This document shows, piece by piece, positions 15,132-23,444 of a stretch of 50,335 bases of DNA; the first letter of the stretch is position 1, and each line of letters opens with the position of its first letter. The notes beneath the pieces are model-generated. The model searched no databases and was not told the origin of the DNA. It was given only the letters and a program-made list of their open reading frames with translations. A program made the position numbers and the translations under genes. The stretch covers positions 1 to 50,335 of the IMG/VR virus record IMGVR_UViG_3300042470_000725, one strand, 5' to 3'. The DNA is from a virus.

Positions 15132-15276
15132 GCGCCTCGCCTAGAAGCTCCCGGATCTTATCGTTGCGGCCGTATGTGGCGGGGCCGGGTTCTGCGTCGA
15201 TCGCGGCGATCTCGCTAGGCGCGAGGGCGACCGCGATTCGCTTCAAGGGCTCGCCGTGCTTGACGGGACGGGCCAT
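15091..15276 (-). CDS. Ribbon-helix-helix-like small regulator
   Basis: 61 residues from ATG 15276, whose first base overlaps the preceding stop (TAATG). After MARPVKHGEP comes LKRIAVALAPSEIAAIDAE and RNDKIRELLGEALMRRR: a short strand followed by two helices, in the order of ribbon-helix-helix (Arc/CopG-like) repressors. It ends the minus-strand module and is a candidate binder of the GTAC dyads. The fold call is moderate. Confidence 0.6.
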   Translation of the reverse strand: MARPVKHGEPLKRIAVALAPSEIAAIDAEPGPATYGRNDKIRELLGEALMRRRWRAQETGS

Positions 15277-15539
15277 TAGATCGCGCCCCTGTAGTGCTTC
15301 GCCAGCTCTTCGACGGATCCGGCCCATTCGAGGGCGGCGGCTTCCGCGTCCGCTAGGCTGGCGAAGGACCGGGTTTCAAACACTTTGCCTTCCTTGACGG
15401 CGACCTTGCGAGCGAAGCCCGGGCCGCTATGGGCGGCGATATCCAGCAAGTCCGGGTCGCTGCAATTGAACGCGAGCGGGGCCGGAACGCTCCCGACAAA
15501 GGCGAACCGCCCGGCCGGGTTGGGGATTATGTGCATCAT
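15276..15539 (-). CDS. Small protein, unknown function
   Basis: 87 residues from ATG 15539 (or 15536), behind AGGAGACC. Sequence MMHIIPNPAGRFAFVGSVPA, later GFARKVAVKEGKVFETRSF and a helix SLADAEAAALEWAGSVEELA. Compact alpha/beta with no recognised family. It lies directly behind a promoter/operator at 15556-15588 and is coupled to the ribbon-helix-helix gene. Confidence 0.65.
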   Translation of the reverse strand: MMHIIPNPAGRFAFVGSVPAPLAFNCSDPDLLDIAAHSGPGFARKVAVKEGKVFETRSFASLADAEAAALEWAGSVEELAKHYRGAI

Positions 15540-15555
15540 TTGTCTGGTCTCCTGA

Positions 15556-15588
15556 ATTATCTGTACGCTTAAAGGGAGGGGGCGTCAA
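15556..15588 (-). promoter_or_regulatory. Promoter with GTAC-centred operator dyad
   Basis: On the minus strand: TTGACG (15588-15583), which contains the stop of the upstream gene, a 17-bp spacer and TACAGA (15565-15560). The 18-bp site TTTAAGCGTACAGATAAT (15573-15556) overlaps the -10 box. Same design as at 3244, 40246 and 40654. Confidence 0.65.
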
Positions 15589-15869
15589 GCCTTCTCTTTC
15601 GCTAGCGGGTGAACAACGACGCCCCGAATGCAGTCGACGGCGTACCGCGCTTCGACTTTTTGGCGTTCGATCGCCCCGTGTTTGTGGTCCGGATGGTAAA
15701 AAATTTCCGGCTTCAATCCGTCTTTTGGCAAATGTCCCAATACCTTCGCTTTAACCGCCGCGCGCAATTCGGCACGGACCCCGGCGGGGATTCGGCTGGT
15801 CACGACGCGACTTCCCCGGGCCAAGATTTGTTCGACGTTCGGGCCATATTCGGCGGTGTATCTGGTCAT
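15585..15869 (-). CDS. Small protein, unknown function
   Basis: 94 residues from ATG 15869 behind CAGGGAGACC, rather than the longer in-frame extension to 15905. Sequence MTRYTAEYGPNVEQILARGS, then helical AGVRAELRAAVKAKVLGHLP and HPDHKHGAIERQKVEARYAV. Its TGA stop is inside the next -35 box. No family recognised; part of the minus-strand accessory module. Confidence 0.65.
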   Translation of the reverse strand: MTRYTAEYGPNVEQILARGSRVVTSRIPAGVRAELRAAVKAKVLGHLPKDGLKPEIFYHPDHKHGAIERQKVEARYAVDCIRGVVVHPLAKEKA

Positions 15870-15910
15870 GTCTTGGTCTCCCTGTTGAATGAGAGGGGGC
15901 GTCAAGCCCC

Positions 15911-16489
15911 CTAGTGGTATGCGGTCCAGCTACGCGGCCGGCCGTCCCAAAGGTGCGCGCTGGCGTAGCTCTCAATAGCGATCCGGCCCCGGGCGATCCG
16001 CTTAACCATGGCGTCGCCTTTGAAGTGGTCGATTGCCGGAATGCTCTTCCCTTGCGCCCAACCTTCGTTCCCGTTGCTGGCGTCGGCGCTATGGATCTGG
16101 CGGATAACGACGGTCGACTTGCCCCGGAGCTCAACGACCTGATACCAATCGATATTGGTCTGTTCGTAGCCCCAAGAGCAGACGAAGATCGACCCGACTT
16201 CGCACCCGTGACCCTTGGCCCGGGCGGCGGCGTCTTCGGCGGCGCGCTTGGCCTTGGCCGCCAGCGACGCCCGGCGGGATTCGAAGTGCTCCCGAACCTG
16301 CTTCTCGCGGCTGGATTCCTTGGCGAAGCGATAGTGATAGTCGGGCTTGTTCGCCTTGCCGTGGTATCCCTTGGCGCAGGGCTTGCCGTTCTGGTCGGTC
16401 CAGACGTACGCGACGGCGTCGGACAGCTTGTCCTTGACGATCACGGCCCCGGCGGGGGCGGAGCGGACGGGGGCGAGAAGTCTGTTCAT
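15911..16489 (-). CDS. Phage hypothetical protein with CSWGYEQTN motif
   Basis: 192 residues from ATG 16489, placed after a TAGGGAGAC ribosome-binding site; an extension to 16660 would cross the promoter and the opposite gene. The N-terminus is variable, the middle is a Lys/Ala-rich helix (SRREASLAAKAKRAAE-like), and the C-terminal half begins IFVCSWGYEQTNIDWYQVVE and ends SAHLWDGRPRSWTAYH. That half belongs to a family I have seen in many phage and plasmid proteins without assigned function. First gene of the minus-strand module. Confidence 0.65.
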   Translation of the reverse strand: MNRLLAPVRSAPAGAVIVKDKLSDAVAYVWTDQNGKPCAKGYHGKANKPDYHYRFAKESSREKQVREHFESRRASLAAKAKRAAEDAAARAKGHGCEVGSIFVCSWGYEQTNIDWYQVVELRGKSTVVIRQIHSADASNGNEGWAQGKSIPAIDHFKGDAMVKRIARGRIAIESYASAHLWDGRPRSWTAYH

Positions 16490-16531
16490 CGGAAGGGTCT
16501 CCCTAACCGGCCGAATTGCCGGTACAGTCTT

Positions 16532-16560
16532 CATATAGCCGTTATTCGTACAAATAACAA
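16532..16560. promoter_or_regulatory. Divergent regulatory site with perfect-arm GTAC dyad
   Basis: GTTATTCGTACAAATAAC at 16541-16558 has perfect 6-bp inverted arms (GTTATT/AATAAC) around CGTACA, making it the most symmetric of the six sites. On the minus strand, TTGTTA (16560-16555) and TATATG (16537-16532) with a 17-bp spacer form a promoter for the accessory module. On the plus strand TACAAA lies inside the dyad, but no good -35 box is seen. The site separates the divergent genes at 16489 and 16569. Confidence 0.6.
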
Positions 16561-16568
16561 GGGCTCTC

Positions 16569-17348
16569 GTGAAAAAAGATAAAACCATCCCGGCCGTGCA
16601 GCCAAATGAGGGGATCCGCGTCGCGTACAATCGCGCGCTGGACAAGCAAATCGACCGCATGGCTAAGGACGTGCAGCGGGTGGTCCTTCGGACCTATGCC
16701 GCCAACCCGCCAGAAATGGCGCAAGACGCCTCGCCGGCTGCAGAGCTACGCGCGGCCCTCCGGAAGCTTACAAGGCGTTGGCAGGCCGATTTTGACGCCC
16801 TAGCGCCGGAGCTGGCGAGGCACTTCTGCATGGACGCGGCGGACCGTAGCGACCGGGCCCTAAGCGCCATGCTGCGCAAGCGCGGGTTTACGGTCCGCTT
16901 CAAAGCGTCCCGGGTGCAGAACGACGTCGTGCAGGCGTCGATTGGTGAGAATGTCGCCCTGATACGCAGCATCCCGGCCCAATACATGACGGGCGTTGAC
17001 GGCGCGGTAATGCGGAGCGTCACGGCGGGGCGTGACCTTGGCGCACTGGCAAAAGAGCTTCGCCAGCAACACGGCGTTACGACCCGGCGCGCGGCCCTGA
17101 TATCTCGCGACCAAAACAACAAGGCGACGTCGACCCTTACCCGCGTGCGGCAAAAGGAGCTCGGGATAACCAAGGCGATTTGGGTCCATTCCGGCGGCGG
17201 CAAACACCCAAGGCCGGAGCACGTCGCCTTTAGCGGCAAAGAGTACGACGTTGAGAAGGGCGCGTATCTCGAGGGGAAGTGGACTTGGCCCGGCTTTGAG
17301 ATAAACTGTCGTTGCACGTCCCGGAGCGTTATCCCCGGGTTCACCTAA
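16569..17348 (+). CDS. MuF-type minor head protein (SPP1 gp7-like)
   Basis: 259 residues from GTG 16569. The C-terminal half shows the family signature: a helix with LISRDQNNKATSTLTRVRQK, then KAIWVHSGGGKHPRPEHVAF and a closing WPGFEINCRCTSRSVIPGF. Such proteins sit inside the head near the portal. In many phages MuF carries C-terminal toxin cargo; here it stops after the core domain, while the portal carries the extra domain instead. It is separated from the portal by the minus-strand module. Confidence 0.85.
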   Translation: MKKDKTIPAVQPNEGIRVAYNRALDKQIDRMAKDVQRVVLRTYAANPPEMAQDASPAAELRAALRKLTRRWQADFDALAPELARHFCMDAADRSDRALSAMLRKRGFTVRFKASRVQNDVVQASIGENVALIRSIPAQYMTGVDGAVMRSVTAGRDLGALAKELRQQHGVTTRRAALISRDQNNKATSTLTRVRQKELGITKAIWVHSGGGKHPRPEHVAFSGKEYDVEKGAYLEGKWTWPGFEINCRCTSRSVIPGFT

Positions 17349-17365
17349 ACAGGAGACTGCAGCGC

Positions 17366-17593
17366 ATGGCAAAGAAAGACGAAGAGGCGGCCCCGGCCGT
17401 TGAGCAAGAGGCGGCCCCGGCCGTTGAGCAAGAGGCGGCCCCGGCCGTTGAGCACGAGTCGACCGCCGTCACCGAAGCGCTCGTGCGCGAAGTGATCGCC
17501 GGCTGTCGCGATATCGCCAACGACCCGCGCACCCCCGAAGACACCCGGATTCAGCTCTGCGCTTGGGCGGACCGTTTCGAGTTGGCCCTGTAG
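17366..17593 (+). CDS. Small protein with three EAAPAVEQ repeats
   Basis: 75 residues from ATG 17366 behind AGGAGAC. MAKKDE is followed by three copies of EAAPAVEQ/H, a flexible acidic stretch, then a helical domain VTEALVREVIAGCRDIANDP ending in CAWADRFELAL. No known family. Followed at once by a strong terminator, so it closes the MuF transcript. Confidence 0.65.
   Translation: MAKKDEEAAPAVEQEAAPAVEQEAAPAVEHESTAVTEALVREVIAGCRDIANDPRTPEDTRIQLCAWADRFELAL
17384..17455 (+). repeat. Three tandem 24-bp repeats
   Basis: Units 17384-17407, 17408-17431 and 17432-17455 are identical apart from the last base of the third (CAA to CAC). They are in frame and encode the EAAPAVE repeat of the host gene. 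Copy number may vary between related phages by slippage. Confidence 0.85.
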
Positions 17594-17617
17594 CGGCCAA
17601 AGTCGCGAAAGAATATC

Positions 17618-17648
17618 AGCCCCCGCAAGTGACTTGCGGGGGCTTTTC
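17618..17648 (+). terminator. Rho-independent terminator
   Basis: AGCCCCCGCAA and TTGCGGGGGCT form a perfect 11-bp GC-rich stem with a GTGAC loop, followed by TTTT. It ends the MuF transcript before the spike gene pair. Confidence 0.8.
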
Positions 17649-17682
17649 GTTGCCCGTAACCTAGCGCACCGGAGAATCGCCC

Positions 17683-18027
17683 GTGCCTTATGAAATGCCC
17701 GCCGTTATCAACGCCGTTGGCGGGATCGACCTTCATGGTCGCGAGGGCATCCAGCTTGTTTTTAAGTTTGGCGAGTCCGACTTGACCGGACAGGATCTCT
17801 GGTTTGAGGTCAACGGCCTGTTTCGAAACGAGCTCGCCATAGGCGAAACGGTTTACGAAAAGATCATTACGATCTCGCAAGACGACGTACGCGCGATTTG
17901 GGAGGCCGGTACGCCCCGGGGCTCGAGTCGCCTGTTCACCGTGCGCCGATATGACGTCACGCCCCCACAAGTGCTTTGGGAGGGGCGAATCACTATTCGC
18001 GGCTATATCGAGGAGCCCCCGGCGTGA
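17683..18027 (+). CDS. Protein upstream of the spike, unknown function
   Basis: 114 residues from GTG 17683 behind GGAGAA. Beta-rich: INAVGGIDLHGREGIQLVFK, then LFTVRRYDVTPPQVLWEGRI. It overlaps the spike start by GTGA, so the two are made together; it could be a spike-attachment or assembly protein. Small beta proteins before fibre genes are common, but this one matches no family I can name. Confidence 0.6.
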   Translation: MPYEMPAVINAVGGIDLHGREGIQLVFKFGESDLTGQDLWFEVNGLFRNELAIGETVYEKIITISQDDVRAIWEAGTPRGSSRLFTVRRYDVTPPQVLWEGRITIRGYIEEPPA

Positions 18028-21000
18028 CCGAAACCGTGATCATTTCGCCCCTTGGCGCTCCGGGCATCATTCAAGGCAACCTTCCGCCGTCGGCGATGCG
18101 GTCCCATGCCGCGTTTCAAGCCGCGATTGACGATCTGGCGGCGGCGGGCAAAGAAGCCAAGATTCCCCGGGGCACGTGGCCCCTCGGGTATCTTGCCGCG
18201 CCTGAAGAGATCGACATATCGGGCCTTGGCGCGCTGTCCTTCGCGCCCGGCGCGGAAATTCTCAGCGACAACCCGTCGCGGGGCGTCTTCCTCGCCAACG
18301 GAAACACCGGCTTGCGTATCGAAGGGCTCCGGGCCCGGTACGAATTCGACGACGGAAACATTTTCCGGCCGGACATTGCGTGGCAGCAGGGCCTTAACGC
18401 GGCCGGAACAGTCGTCACGACGCCAAACGAAGAAATGCTGGCGTGGCTTACGGCGTGGAATGACGCATTCGGTACGTCGCTCAACGTCGACCCCGCGTCC
18501 ATCCTCAACTTCAAACAGCGCTGGGATCTGGTCTATACGGGGACGCCCTTCGAATCCTTGGCGCAAATCAGCCCGGCGGGCCGTCCGTCTGGTTTGATCC
18601 TCAACAACTGTTCCGAGCTCAAGATTTACGACCCGTTCGTGCAGTCGTGCGTCGCGCAAATCAACGACCAAGGCGGCGCGGCGACCGGCGACGCCCTGTA
18701 CGACTTCGCGACCTATATCGACACGCTCAAAATGGGGACCGATGAACGGTTTGCCTTGCTGGGAAAGAAGGGCGTCGCGGTCCGGGTCGATCGGCTGGTT
18801 TGCGACGTCACCGGCACACGGGACACCGGCGGCGCGCCGCATGGCATCTATTTTTCCGGCAATCCAGACACGACCCCGACGCCGGAAGCAAATACCGTCG
18901 CAAGTATTGGCGTCGTGCAGGTCACGACCTACAATCTCGCCCCCGTGGTCAAGGCGCGCGAGGCGTCAATTGATATCGGCGCGATCCTCGGCAAGACGAC
19001 GCAGTCGCTTCTTGGTCTGGTTCACTGTACCGGATCCATCGGGCCGGTCACTTCGCTAGACCAAACGCTGTCCGACGTCGACAACACCGGGTCGAAGTTT
19101 GTCGCCAACTTCACGCGTTGCTACGATATGCGCGTCGCCCGGATGAACGTCCAGCAACGGCCAAGCACCGGCCCGGCTCCGCAAAACGCTCTCCGGGTCG
19201 CCGACGTCAACGGCTGCGAACGCATGACGTTCGAAGGTTTCGACGTCGTCACGACGCGGCTTGACGACGCGGGCGGAATGGTCCGTTTCTCCCTTAGCAC
19301 CGATTGCGACGTTGGACCCGGCTCGCTAACCAATCTCGGGAACACCCCGGCATACCTTTACGAGCTGTCCGTTGGCGGCGAGATCGGCGGGAGCAACGGC
19401 GGGAGCAACGGCGGAAACAGCTTCGACGTCGTGCGCTGCTCCGCTAACGCCCGGATCGCGGACATTGGCGGCGCGAGCCGTAACACCCGCTTCAACGTCG
19501 ACGTCCGGCTTCTGGCGGACGGCTTTGAAGAGGGCGTAACCATCCGTGACGACTCGTTCGGGGCGTCCAATACCGTAAACATGGTTTTTGGCGAGCGTAT
19601 CGTCCCCTTCGGCGCAACGCCCCCGTCCTTCGAAACCCGGGCGTACGATAGCCTCCTGCTACGGTACACTCAGGACGAAGACAAAGACGACGATATCGTT
19701 CTCAACTATTCGAACGGGGACACGGTAACCCTTGTCGGACCGTCTGGCACCGTGACCGTTACGGCGGTCACGGCCCTGTCCGCCAACGGGCAGTTTTTGA
19801 TTGGCGCGGAACCGTCGGATAGCCAGAAGAACCTAGCCGCTCTGGTCAATCTGGATACGCCAGCGGCGGGCCGGTATCAGGCTGTCGCGGCTAACCCGGA
19901 CTATTCCGGCGTCGCATCCGGCCGCGAGTTTGTCGCGGTTAACCGCGTAACCGGAGCGGCGGGCAATGGTTACGCCATGTCGACGACGTCGCTCCGGGCC
20001 TTCTGGACAAGCGGCTTTACGGTAAACGGCGGCCTTGTCGACGGAAGCCTGTTCAACAGCGTCTTGGCGTTTGAGCCGGGGGCAACAGACGTAACTCTCG
20101 ACCTTCCGGATCCGTCCATCTTGCCAATAGGTTCCCGACTGGCGGTGAGCAAGTCGGACGACGCGGCGGGCTTTGTCACGACGGACACGCATCTAGGCGC
20201 AACCGTGTCGGTCCTCCGTAAAGAAGACGATCGAATCGACCTGTACAGCGACGGGACGGGCTGGCAGACCTTTACGGCTTCAACGCCTCACGTCGCCATG
20301 CGCGGCGACACGAGCGAGCGGCTGTCCATTACCGACTACGCGGACGACCCGACAAGCGGCGATTGGACGGACATTTTTGAAAGTGCGATGGCGGCGGGAT
20401 ACCGCAATATTTACGCCGACGATCGCGCCTTCCAATTCACAAACCTGATTCCCGCCGACGGAACGCGCCTTGAGTTTGGGCCTAACCACACTATCGGCAA
20501 CGCCGCGCCCCGCACCACGAGCAACATAATCGTAATAGACGGCGCGCAAAACGTGTCGATCGTTCGCCCGTTCTTTGACCTTCCGCCCATGCTCGAGGCC
20601 AACACGGGCAAAATGGCGAACGTCTATTGCAACGTATCCGCTGGGGGAATTGCCAACCCGGTAGTAATTAGCGAAGGCGGTTCCGGCTATACGCCGTCCA
20701 GCGGCACGTTCGACTACAGCCTTGGCGCTGGCGACTTGGGGACGGGCGGCGTCATCCGCTTTACGACCGTCGGGGGCGTGATCACGGCGGGGGAGGTCAT
20801 CACGGCGGGCACCGGATATGTGGCGTCATCGTCCAGCAGAATGCTTGTCGGCCGCTCTCAATACGCCAGCTATTCCATCTATGTCGGCGGCGATGACGGC
20901 GATTACAGCCAAAACATCTTGATCGAAGGCGCTCGTCAGCAGTACGGGCGGGGCTTCCTACGCGTTAACGGCGCGAACAACGTCACGGCGCGCGATTGCC

Positions 21001-23444
21001 TGCTAGAGGACGGCGGCTCTAGCTACGTCGGGATGACCTTTGAGAAGGTCACGAATTTCAAAGCGTTACAGAACCGCATTTATCGCGGTCACGGCTCCGG
21101 ACTAATTAACGGCTGCGCTATTCGGGTTTCGGGGGACGAGCCGTCAATTATTCAAACTGGTTTGATCGCCCATAACATTGTCGAAGATATTTTGATTGGG
21201 AACGGAATAGACAGCAATCTTTGTAACGTCCGCGACGTGTCTATCCTCGGTAATATCGTGACTATGCGCGACCCTTTGACCGTTTACGCGTACCAACTTA
21301 AGCAGGGCCTGACCTCGACTCTCACCGACCTTAACGAGCGGGGGGCTAAAAACTACATTTGGCGGGACAATCAAGCGATCCTGTATCACCCCGCCGCCGG
21401 CGGATGGGATCTGCAAAACAATATCGACGGCGAAGCTTTCGAGCCGTGGCTAGACCGAACCAACATTATTGACTTCCGGGGCTGTTCCGACACGACGTCT
21501 TCTTACGCCGTGCGCGGAACGGGCGTCACGGGTGGGTTTATTGGCCCGACGATTGTCGAGTGCCAGACCGGGATTCGTTTGACGGGCGGTACCCCCGGGT
21601 ACAACAGAAACGTAATCGTTGCGCCCCTTATCCGGCGTTGCCGTTACGGCGTTTGGATAGACGACGTCGGCCGCACGGTCGGGGTCCGCGACGCGGACAT
21701 TGTCGCCTCGGATATCGGCGTTTATGTCTCGGAAACCGGAACGTCGGACTTCCGCATTGAAGATACAAAAGTCCGCATCCGGGGGCGTCGCCTCAACAGC
21801 CTTACGATCAACACGGCGGGAACGGGCTACACTGACGGGACCTACGCGGTCTATGCCAACGGCGGCGGCGGGGGATTGATTTTCGAAGTTACCGCGACGG
21901 CGGGGGCGTTGACGTCTGCGCAGCTCACGGGTGGCGGCTTTGGGTACCTTGGCGGCGCGTCCGGGGCGTTCAAGCTCACGATTGACCCGCCGAACAACTG
22001 GACGGGCGGCACGGGCGGGATCGTCGAATGCACGGTTACGTCCGGCATCGTCACGGCCGTGGCGGTTAGCACGGCGGGCAGCGGGTACCTCGCGAGCGGG
22101 AACGGCGTATGGGCCCCGGAATTCGGGTACGGGTTTGAGGGGACGATTACCGTTTCCGGCGGCGTTTGCACGGCCTCCAGCGTGACCAATGGCGGTATCG
22201 GCTTCACGTCTAACCCGACGCTGGCGATTGGCAACCTGACGCTTCCGTCTGGCATCGGGGCCGGGTCCGGTACCATCGCGCTAACCGGCGCGGTTTCTTC
22301 GTCAACGGGCTATGCAACCCGTTTGATTGACGTTCAGTCGGCCAAGATTAGCGGAAACTGGTTCGAGAGCATAAACAGCAACGTCCGGCTAGAAAACGGA
22401 ACGGGCGCGCTGTCCTGCAAAAATGTGCAGGTTACGAACAATACGCTGGTTTCTTCTGCGGAACATATCAGCCTAGAAACCACAAATAACCAATACACCG
22501 CGCTTCACAATACGCGCATTGGCCCGGCGTCGTCAGATAGCACGACCACCGTTGCTTCCGGGGCGATCCGGGCAACGGGTAACGTAATCAAGCTTGCCCC
22601 GGAAGGGGGCGTTGCGGACAGCCTCGATACCATAAACGGCGCGCTAGGCTTCGGGCATACGGTTCTACTGGTGGGTTCCGCTACCGCGCCTATCACCGTG
22701 ACGGCGGCGGGCAACATTCGCCCCTTGGCGGGCGGCACGCGAACGCTTGCGGACCAATACGCCTCCCTTGAGCTGCGTTGGAACGGCTCGCTATGGTGCG
22801 AATATGGGTTTACCGACGTCGTCGCACCGGACGTGGGTTTGCTCACAGCGACTTGGGCGACCTTGCCTAGTGCGGCGACGTACCCCGGCCGCTGCGTCCT
22901 GATCACTGACGTCGGCGTTGACGGCGGGTCCGTGTGGGTAAGCAACGGGTCGATTTGGGCCCCGACCGGGCCCGTCGTTCTCGCGCGGTCTGCGGTCCAA
23001 TCGGCGGCCCATACCGGGACAGTCACGGAAACAACCGTCCAAAGCGTGACCATCCCGGCGGGTCTCATGGGGACCAACCGCTCGATTCGCGTTAGCCATA
23101 CGTGGAGCGTCGCGGCGCTGTCAGTCAACGCGAACGCCAAGACCTTCCGGGCGCGCCTGTCTACGGCGTCAAGCCCGCCCAACGGCACGGCGTTCAATTC
23201 GACGGCCGCCGCCAGCACCACCGCAACAACGGCACTTACGGGGCGGATTTCAAACCGCGACAGTGCGTCTGCGCAAGTGGTGGACCCGGGCGCTCTATCG
23301 GGTAACGGCGGCAACTCCACGTCAACCGTAGCCACCGGGACGCTCAACAGCGCCAACGTCTCATATGTTGTGTTTAGCGCCGAATTGGGGAACACGGGGG
23401 ATACGGTCTATCTCGAGCGTTACCTAGTGGAGCTTGTGCCGTGA
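18024..23444 (+). CDS. Very long tail spike/fibre with beta-helix and GxGY repeats
   Basis: 1,806 residues from GTG 18024. The N-terminus (LPPSAMRSHAAFQAAIDDLA) resembles the part of pectate-lyase-like spikes that begins the beta-solenoid. Asn/Gly/Val-rich turns in the centre (about 950-1250, e.g. LIAHNIVEDILIGNGIDSN) suggest a right-handed beta-helix, often a polysaccharide-degrading receptor-binding domain. GxGY/GxGF modules occur near 887, 930, 1267, 1305, 1352 and 1392. The C-terminus (QSAAHTGTVTETTVQSVTIP onward) looks like a beta-sandwich fibre end. It is the largest gene, unusually placed among head genes. Enzyme activity is not shown by any motif I can identify. Confidence 0.8.
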   Translation: MTETVIISPLGAPGIIQGNLPPSAMRSHAAFQAAIDDLAAAGKEAKIPRGTWPLGYLAAPEEIDISGLGALSFAPGAEILSDNPSRGVFLANGNTGLRIEGLRARYEFDDGNIFRPDIAWQQGLNAAGTVVTTPNEEMLAWLTAWNDAFGTSLNVDPASILNFKQRWDLVYTGTPFESLAQISPAGRPSGLILNNCSELKIYDPFVQSCVAQINDQGGAATGDALYDFATYIDTLKMGTDERFALLGKKGVAVRVDRLVCDVTGTRDTGGAPHGIYFSGNPDTTPTPEANTVASIGVVQVTTYNLAPVVKAREASIDIGAILGKTTQSLLGLVHCTGSIGPVTSLDQTLSDVDNTGSKFVANFTRCYDMRVARMNVQQRPSTGPAPQNALRVADVNGCERMTFEGFDVVTTRLDDAGGMVRFSLSTDCDVGPGSLTNLGNTPAYLYELSVGGEIGGSNGGSNGGNSFDVVRCSANARIADIGGASRNTRFNVDVRLLADGFEEGVTIRDDSFGASNTVNMVFGERIVPFGATPPSFETRAYDSLLLRYTQDEDKDDDIVLNYSNGDTVTLVGPSGTVTVTAVTALSANGQFLIGAEPSDSQKNLAALVNLDTPAAGRYQAVAANPDYSGVASGREFVAVNRVTGAAGNGYAMSTTSLRAFWTSGFTVNGGLVDGSLFNSVLAFEPGATDVTLDLPDPSILPIGSRLAVSKSDDAAGFVTTDTHLGATVSVLRKEDDRIDLYSDGTGWQTFTASTPHVAMRGDTSERLSITDYADDPTSGDWTDIFESAMAAGYRNIYADDRAFQFTNLIPADGTRLEFGPNHTIGNAAPRTTSNIIVIDGAQNVSIVRPFFDLPPMLEANTGKMANVYCNVSAGGIANPVVISEGGSGYTPSSGTFDYSLGAGDLGTGGVIRFTTVGGVITAGEVITAGTGYVASSSSRMLVGRSQYASYSIYVGGDDGDYSQNILIEGARQQYGRGFLRVNGANNVTARDCLLEDGGSSYVGMTFEKVTNFKALQNRIYRGHGSGLINGCAIRVSGDEPSIIQTGLIAHNIVEDILIGNGIDSNLCNVRDVSILGNIVTMRDPLTVYAYQLKQGLTSTLTDLNERGAKNYIWRDNQAILYHPAAGGWDLQNNIDGEAFEPWLDRTNIIDFRGCSDTTSSYAVRGTGVTGGFIGPTIVECQTGIRLTGGTPGYNRNVIVAPLIRRCRYGVWIDDVGRTVGVRDADIVASDIGVYVSETGTSDFRIEDTKVRIRGRRLNSLTINTAGTGYTDGTYAVYANGGGGGLIFEVTATAGALTSAQLTGGGFGYLGGASGAFKLTIDPPNNWTGGTGGIVECTVTSGIVTAVAVSTAGSGYLASGNGVWAPEFGYGFEGTITVSGGVCTASSVTNGGIGFTSNPTLAIGNLTLPSGIGAGSGTIALTGAVSSSTGYATRLIDVQSAKISGNWFESINSNVRLENGTGALSCKNVQVTNNTLVSSAEHISLETTNNQYTALHNTRIGPASSDSTTTVASGAIRATGNVIKLAPEGGVADSLDTINGALGFGHTVLLVGSATAPITVTAAGNIRPLAGGTRTLADQYASLELRWNGSLWCEYGFTDVVAPDVGLLTATWATLPSAATYPGRCVLITDVGVDGGSVWVSNGSIWAPTGPVVLARSAVQSAAHTGTVTETTVQSVTIPAGLMGTNRSIRVSHTWSVAALSVNANAKTFRARLSTASSPPNGTAFNSTAAASTTATTALTGRISNRDSASAQVVDPGALSGNGGNSTSTVATGTLNSANVSYVVFSAELGNTGDTVYLERYLVELVP

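Noticed and set aside
17384-17455. Tandem 24-bp repeat as an iteron or attachment site
   Set aside because: The repeats are in frame within a coding sequence and are fully explained by a repeated octapeptide.
22505-23395. 296-residue open frame on the minus strand
   Set aside because: Antisense to the C-terminal part of the spike gene, with no ribosome-binding site or recognisable domain.
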